This document shows positions 6,681-9,530 of a DNA stretch of 9,530 bases, piece after piece; the stretch's first letter is position 1, and each line of letters begins with the position of its first letter. Under the pieces are notes generated by a model. It did not search any database and was not told where the DNA came from. It saw only the letters and a program-made list of their open reading frames with translations. A program made the position numbers and the translations under genes. This DNA is from Pseudomonadota bacterium. GTDB taxonomy: Bacteria > Pseudomonadota > Alphaproteobacteria > Acetobacterales > Acetobacteraceae. The DNA lies in the NCBI GenBank assembly GCA_021784255.1, contig JAJXSZ010000094.1, positions 1 to 9,530 of the forward strand, written 5' to 3'.

Positions 6681-6706
6681 GAGCAGGGGGGTCAGGAGCA
6701 GGGGGG
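6681..6706. repeat. Short tandem repeat of GAGCAGGGGGG in the permease-thioredoxin gap
   Basis: GAGCAGGGGGG occurs at 6681-6691 and again at 6696-6706, with TCAG between, giving a 15-bp period. It lies inside the 45-nt gap of the operon just before the ribosome-binding site of the thioredoxin-like gene. In the mRNA it reads as two C-runs (CCCCCCTGCTC). It could be a simple slippage duplication or affect relative translation of the third gene. Confidence 0.8.
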
Positions 6707-6710
6707 CGCT

Positions 6711-7763
6711 TCAGGAGAAGAGGGCGTTGAACAGGTAGCCGACGGCGACGATGCCGAGGGCGACAACACCGGTGAACACGGCAATCAGCCGCAGCGTGAG
6801 CACCTTGCGCAGGATCACCATCTCCGGGAACGACAGCGCGGTGACGCTCATCATGAAGGCGAGCACGGTGCCCAGCGCGGCGCCTTTGCCGAGCAGCGCC
6901 TCGACCACCGGGATGATGCCGGCGGCGTTAGAGTAGATGGGCACGCCGATGGCGACCACCGCCGGCACCGACCACCAGGCCCCCTTGCCCATGATGGAGG
7001 CGAGCAGGCCGTCGGGCACGAAGCCATGGATGAAGGCTCCGGCCGCGATGCCGACGATGATCCAGATCCAGACGCGCCCCACGATGTCGCGCATCGCCTC
7101 GATGCCGGCCTCGATGCGGTCGATCACGGACAGCCGTGTGGCAGGAAGCTCGGCGTTGCCGGCCCGGACGTTGCGCACCCAGTCCTCGAGCCAGGATTCG
7201 AGGTGCAGTTGGCCGATGATCCAGCCCGAGACCATCGCCACCGCGAGGCCGAAGCCGAGATAGGTCGCCGCGACCTTCCAGCCGACCAGCACGAAGAGCA
7301 GCCCGAGGGCGACCTCGTTGATCATCGGCGCTGCGATCAGAAACGAAAACGTGACGCCGAGCGGCACGCCGGCGGAGACGAAGCCGACGAACATCGGCAC
7401 CGCGGAGCAGGAGCAGAACGGCGTGAAGACACCGAGCACCGCTGCGGCGACGTTGCCCAGACCCTCGCGCCGTCCGGCGAGCAGCGCGCGGGTGTGCTGG
7501 GGCGAGAAGAAGCTGCGCACGATGCCCATGCCGAAGACGACCAGCGTCAGCAGCATCAGCACCTTGGGTGTGTCGAAGGCGAAGAACCGCACCGCTTCGT
7601 CCAGATGCGTCTCCGGCGTCACCGGCAGGTGCGAGACCAGCCAGCTGGAGAACGCTTCGAGCTGCCAGTAGGCGGCGAACCAGGCGACGACCGCGGCGAC
7701 GGTGGTGCCGACCCACAATGCCGGCTGGCGCCGCGGCAGGTGGTGGGAGAGAGGAAGGCTCAT
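6711..7763 (-). CDS. DUF318/ArsP-type membrane permease (predicted metal(loid) efflux)
   Basis: A polytopic inner-membrane protein of 350 aa with about eight hydrophobic segments (roughly 15-33, 66-84, 121-145, 151-185 as a long pair, 231-248, 265-288, 296-315, 322-346). The hallmark is FTPFCSCSAVPMFVG (113-127) with C117 and C119, typical of the ArsP_1/DUF318 permease family (PF03773). Other conserved-looking stretches are AAPMINEVAL (144-153), GVPIYSNAAGIIPVVEAL (273-290) and SVTALSFPEM (306-315). Campylobacter ArsP of this family exports trivalent organoarsenicals, and other members have been linked to Cu/Zn, so the exact substrate is open. ATG 7763 overlaps the ArsR-family stop in an ATGA, with AGGAG 6 nt upstream. 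It is the middle gene of the operon. The frame continues open far upstream to 8762 without coding character. Confidence 0.9.
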   Translation of the reverse strand: MSLPLSHHLPRRQPALWVGTTVAAVVAWFAAYWQLEAFSSWLVSHLPVTPETHLDEAVRFFAFDTPKVLMLLTLVVFGMGIVRSFFSPQHTRALLAGRREGLGNVAAAVLGVFTPFCSCSAVPMFVGFVSAGVPLGVTFSFLIAAPMINEVALGLLFVLVGWKVAATYLGFGLAVAMVSGWIIGQLHLESWLEDWVRNVRAGNAELPATRLSVIDRIEAGIEAMRDIVGRVWIWIIVGIAAGAFIHGFVPDGLLASIMGKGAWWSVPAVVAIGVPIYSNAAGIIPVVEALLGKGAALGTVLAFMMSVTALSFPEMVILRKVLTLRLIAVFTGVVALGIVAVGYLFNALFS

Positions 7764-8077
7764 GCCACGCTCCTGAAGCTGTCGGCCCGCACCGGCATTT
7801 CCCGCGCTGGCATTGCCAGCACCGCGTCGATCACCGCGCGTGTTTCGGGGGGCATGTCGTTTCGTATCCGATAGCGTACCCATTGCGCGTCGCGCCGGTC
7901 GCTCACGAGGCCGACCGCCTTCAATGTCGCCATATGCCGGCTCATCCGCGACTGGGTGGCGCCGAGCTGGTACATCAGTTCGCAAACGCAATGCTCGCCG
8001 CCGTCGGCGAGAAGGCGGACGGCGGCGAGGCGGGTCGGTTCCGACAGGGCGGCGAGCAGGGCAATTGCTTCGGTCAT
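7760..8077 (-). CDS. ArsR/SmtB-family metal(loid)-responsive repressor
   Basis: A winged-helix regulator of 105 aa. It begins with a helix leading to LSEPTRLAAVRLLADGG (11-27), then HCVCELMYQLGATQSRMSRHMATLKAVGLV (29-58), in which the recognition helix is QSRMSRHMATLK, and the wing DRRDAQWVRYRI (60-71). C30 and C32 in CVCEL align with the metal-sensing pair of classic ArsR repressors (ELCVCDL), which suggests As(III)/Sb(III) sensing; the third classic Cys is not obvious. It would bind DNA when metal-free and be released on binding. I chose ATG 8077 since a TATATT -10 box ends 6 nt before it, implying a leaderless message; no Shine-Dalgarno is present. An in-frame ATG at 8104 would lie inside the promoter. 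Its stop overlaps the permease start (ATGA), giving coupled translation. Confidence 0.92.
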   Translation of the reverse strand: MTEAIALLAALSEPTRLAAVRLLADGGEHCVCELMYQLGATQSRMSRHMATLKAVGLVSDRRDAQWVRYRIRNDMPPETRAVIDAVLAMPAREMPVRADSFRSVA

Positions 8078-8083
8078 GCCGGT

Positions 8084-8112
8084 AATATATGCGGTGATGC
8101 GCATAAGCGCAA
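8084..8112 (-). promoter_or_regulatory. Promoter of the ArsR-permease-thioredoxin operon
   Basis: On the minus strand TTGCGC (8112-8107) and TATATT (8089-8084) are separated by exactly 17 bp. The first matches 4 of 6 and the second 5 of 6 consensus positions, and the A/T-rich -10 stands out in a G+C-rich region. The predicted +1 falls at 8077, the A of the repressor ATG, so the transcript would have no leader. Confidence 0.7.
8088..8105. promoter_or_regulatory. Inverted-repeat operator candidate for the ArsR-family repressor
   Basis: TATGCG (8088-8093) and CGCATA (8100-8105) form a perfect 6-bp inverted repeat with a 6-nt spacer. It occupies the spacer between the -35 and -10 boxes and covers two bases of the -10. 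Binding of a dimeric winged-helix repressor here would block RNA polymerase, which is the usual autoregulation of ArsR-family operons. The assignment is by position and symmetry only. Confidence 0.55.
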
Positions 8113-8227
8113 GAGAAGGAGCTGGCCGCGCCGCCAACCCGTTTCTGGGCGACCCGCGGGGCCGCGCGCGTTGCATCAGCCGCCGCCACGTTGCTGGCCA
8201 GCGAGGGAATTTCGGAGGCGAAGGCCG
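8113..8227. other. Intergenic stretch between the ArsR promoter and the Hint gene
   Basis: No gene is supported here. It holds a hairpin at 8149-8165 (GCGACCC-GCG-GGGCCGC, 7-bp stem with one G·T pair) that could end transcription from the Hint gene before the ArsR promoter. It also has a perfect 10-bp palindrome GCTGGCCAGC at 8193-8202. No T tract follows the hairpin. Confidence 0.35.
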
Positions 8228-9184
8228 TCAGGCGCGCGGAACGGGCAAGGCGCCGGGCGGTGGCGCACGATAGGCGCGCCAGCCCCAGTGGATGCGCAGC
8301 TCCAGCGTTCGTTCTCCGGCGCCCGGCGGCAGGTTCAGCACCGCGGCGCCGTCGGTCCAGCGCCAGACGTTGTCGCCCTCGGCCTCCGGCGCGAGCATGC
8401 CGGCGACGATCAGCCCGGTGTCGAGGCGGATGGTCCTGCCGTCCAGCGCGATCTCGGCCAGCGCCACGCCGAGGCGGCGCGTGTCGCCGCTGCCGGGCGC
8501 GAACTCGTCCGGCACCGAGACGCGGGAGGCGATCACCACCCCGGTGGTGCCGGCGGGCAGGCGCACCGCGAGCTGCGGGCCGTCGCTGGCGAGCGGCGCG
8601 AGCCGGACCCCATCGACCTCGACGGCGAGGTCGGGGTCGTCCGTGTCGGTCCAGCCGGCGGCGCGCGCGCGCGCCAGGAGCCGTTCGCGATACGGCTGGG
8701 CCGCGGTCCATTCGAGCAGCGGCAGCGCCGGCTCCGCGGCCGGGGCGGCGGCACCGACGCAAATGCCGTCGGCCATCAGCAGGTCCGCGCCGGCGACGAT
8801 CGGCCGGTAGTAGCGAGCGCCGCGCGGCGTGCGGACGCGGGTGACCGTGGCGCCATTGGCCAGATCGCGAACCGGGATCAGCCGACGCTTGGAGAAATCG
8901 AGCTTGATCGCGTCGTCGGCGTCCTCTCGCATGACCAGCGCCTGGTCCGGGGCGACGACCAGGTCGCGGATCGGCATGCCCTCCGCGACGGTCCCGGCGC
9001 GCACCAGGATCGGCCCGGCGGCGGCGGGCACCGGCCCGACGGCGATCGCTGCGAGCGGCTGGATCGGTCGGTCCGTCGAGGCGAGCGTCAGCGCGCGGGC
9101 GCCGACGCGCAGAGCCTCGACGGGAACCTCGCCCTCCATCGTCATCACCTTGGTTCCCGTGATCAGCCCGACATGCTGCGCCAT
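8228..9184 (-). CDS. Hint-domain (hedgehog/intein-type) protein with degenerate active site
   Basis: A protein of 318 aa with an N-terminal Hint_2-like domain (about 5-145): GTKVMTMEGEVPVEALRVG (10-28), a middle strand region, VRAGTVAEGMPIRDLVVAPDQALV (61-84), RLIPVRDLANGATV (101-114), YYRPIVAGADLLMADG (125-140). These align by eye with the Hint_2 pattern C-x3-GT-x-I-x-T...G-x-PVE-x-L, PDHAV, LIPARxLVNG, YYHxELxxHDxLLAEG. At the key places this protein has G6 for Cys, Q81 for His, R127 and A133 for the later His residues, so autoprocessing is unlikely. The C-terminal part (about 160-318) is strand-rich with VVIASRVSVPDEF and RRLGVALAEI, and ends in WRWTDGAAVLNLP; this resembles C-terminal regions seen in Rhodospirillales Hint proteins (memory, moderate). 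ATG 9184 has no Shine-Dalgarno; a TATCGT hexamer stands 6 nt upstream. Function unknown. Confidence 0.8.
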   Translation of the reverse strand: MAQHVGLITGTKVMTMEGEVPVEALRVGARALTLASTDRPIQPLAAIAVGPVPAAAGPILVRAGTVAEGMPIRDLVVAPDQALVMREDADDAIKLDFSKRRLIPVRDLANGATVTRVRTPRGARYYRPIVAGADLLMADGICVGAAAPAAEPALPLLEWTAAQPYRERLLARARAAGWTDTDDPDLAVEVDGVRLAPLASDGPQLAVRLPAGTTGVVIASRVSVPDEFAPGSGDTRRLGVALAEIALDGRTIRLDTGLIVAGMLAPEAEGDNVWRWTDGAAVLNLPPGAGERTLELRIHWGWRAYRAPPPGALPVPRA

Positions 9185-9251
9185 GGCGCGACGATAGCGG
9201 GGCCGACGTCCGGGAAAAGGGGGATATGGCTTGCGGGAAGCGGGAAGTGCC

Positions 9252-9503
9252 TCAGGACAGCGGAGCGGCGGCGACGCGCTGGCCACGCTTGGTGACGTAG
9301 AGCACCCGCCCGCCATCGCCGGCGGAGACCAGCACCATGTCGCCGCAGGCCAGCATGTCGGCCGCGGGTTCGAGGAACCCCTCCGCGGCGACGGTGCCGA
9401 GCCGCATCGCGGGGGCGCGGTAATGCCAGAGGGTGAAGCCCTGGGCGTAGGCGAGCACCGAGAGGTTGGCGGGCTGGAAATACTGGGTTTCGGTGGCGGG
9501 CAT
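9252..9503 (-). CDS. Small conserved-looking protein, resembling phage/GTA-neighbourhood proteins
   Basis: A protein of 83 aa starting at ATG 9503 with a strong AAGGAG 9 nt upstream. The core ANLSVLAYAQGFTLWHYRAP (12-31), followed by GFLEPAADMLACGDMVLVSA (43-62), resembles from memory short proteins beginning with an NLSVLAYANGFTLWHYRT core and a DMLRVGDMI segment. I recall these next to tail or capsid genes of alphaproteobacterial phages, prophages and gene transfer agents. No catalytic motif, signal peptide or membrane segment is visible; it looks like a compact beta-rich domain. It precedes the Hint-domain gene by 67 bp on the same strand and may share its transcript. No other phage gene is inside the window, so any prophage link would have to be found upstream (right of 9530). 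The function is unknown. Confidence 0.75.
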   Translation of the reverse strand: MPATETQYFQPANLSVLAYAQGFTLWHYRAPAMRLGTVAAEGFLEPAADMLACGDMVLVSAGDGGRVLYVTKRGQRVAAAPLS

Positions 9504-9530
9504 GGCGTCTGGCTCCTTCTGGCAGGCGTT

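Noticed and set aside
5739..7874. Long plus-strand open frame across pyrD, the thioredoxin-like gene and the permease
   Set aside because: Composition (Arg, His, Asp, Gly, Gln rich) is that of an antisense frame, and it covers three well-supported genes on the other strand.
8193..8202. Perfect 10-bp palindrome GCTGGCCAGC as a regulator site
   Set aside because: It is G+C-rich, isolated, lies away from any promoter-like element and such palindromes are expected by chance in this composition.
7764..8762. N-terminal extension of the permease frame upstream of 7763
   Set aside because: The extension is Arg/Ala-rich and covers the ArsR and Hint genes; the ATG at 7763 has a good AGGAG site and begins a normal-length permease.
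8228..9184. Active intein or hedgehog-type autoprocessing protein
   Set aside because: It is a stand-alone gene that interrupts no host protein, and the Cys and His needed for processing are absent.
7568..9295. Plus-strand open frame of 575 codons over the ArsR-family and Hint genes
   Set aside because: Antisense shadow; no recognisable motif, and it would overlap two genes with clear domain signatures.
1..9530. CRISPR array, insertion sequence or integron
   Set aside because: No regularly spaced repeats, transposase or integrase motifs, or terminal inverted repeats were seen on either strand.

Overview
The window is G+C-rich (roughly 70 % by eye), with dense, mostly abutting genes and strong G/C bias at third codon positions. 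It looks like ordinary chromosome of an alphaproteobacterium, probably Acetobacteraceae/Rhodospirillales. The pointers are a small CHCC zinc-finger protein of the NDUFS6 type, a class IIA HAD phosphatase of the TIGR01459 type, a quinone-linked PyrD, and a Hint-domain protein. This placement is inference from gene content; there is no rRNA or other direct taxonomic marker.

Layout. The left edge holds the 5' part of a tRNA-Arg(CCG) gene on the minus strand, then an alpha/beta-hydrolase with a Tat-like lipoprotein signal (minus, 105-1142). Transcribed away from it are a 62-aa zinc-finger protein and full-length polA (plus, 1175-4193). polA appears to start at a TTG whose Shine-Dalgarno overlaps the stop of the gene before it. 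polA converges, with a 9-bp gap, on a minus-strand pair: pyrD (6076-5051) and a HAD hydrolase (5048-4203) separated by 2 bp. Divergent from pyrD is a 71-aa unrecognised protein that looks like a small winged helix (plus, about 6139-6354).

The next block (8077-6429, minus) is an operon: an ArsR-family repressor with a C-x-C metalloid motif, a DUF318/ArsP-type membrane permease joined to it by an ATGA overlap, and a small thioredoxin-fold CxxC protein. In front of the repressor is TTGCGC-N17-TATATT with an inverted repeat (TATGCG-N6-CGCATA) between the boxes. The predicted +1 falls on the A of the ATG, so the repressor mRNA is probably leaderless and autoregulated. The set reads as an inducible metal(loid) efflux module, with arsenic or organoarsenicals the most likely substrate.

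The right end (minus, 9503-8228) has an 83-aa protein resembling small proteins found near alphaproteobacterial phage or GTA structural genes, followed by a 318-aa Hint-domain protein. In the Hint protein the residues expected for self-processing (first Cys, motif His) are replaced, so it is probably catalytically dead.

I see no CRISPR array, insertion sequence, transposase or complete mobile element. No stretch over 300 bp lacks a gene; the longest gap is about 150 bp (8078-8227). The most distinctive items are the compact leaderless ArsR promoter/operator, the degenerate Hint protein and the small winged-helix-like gene.
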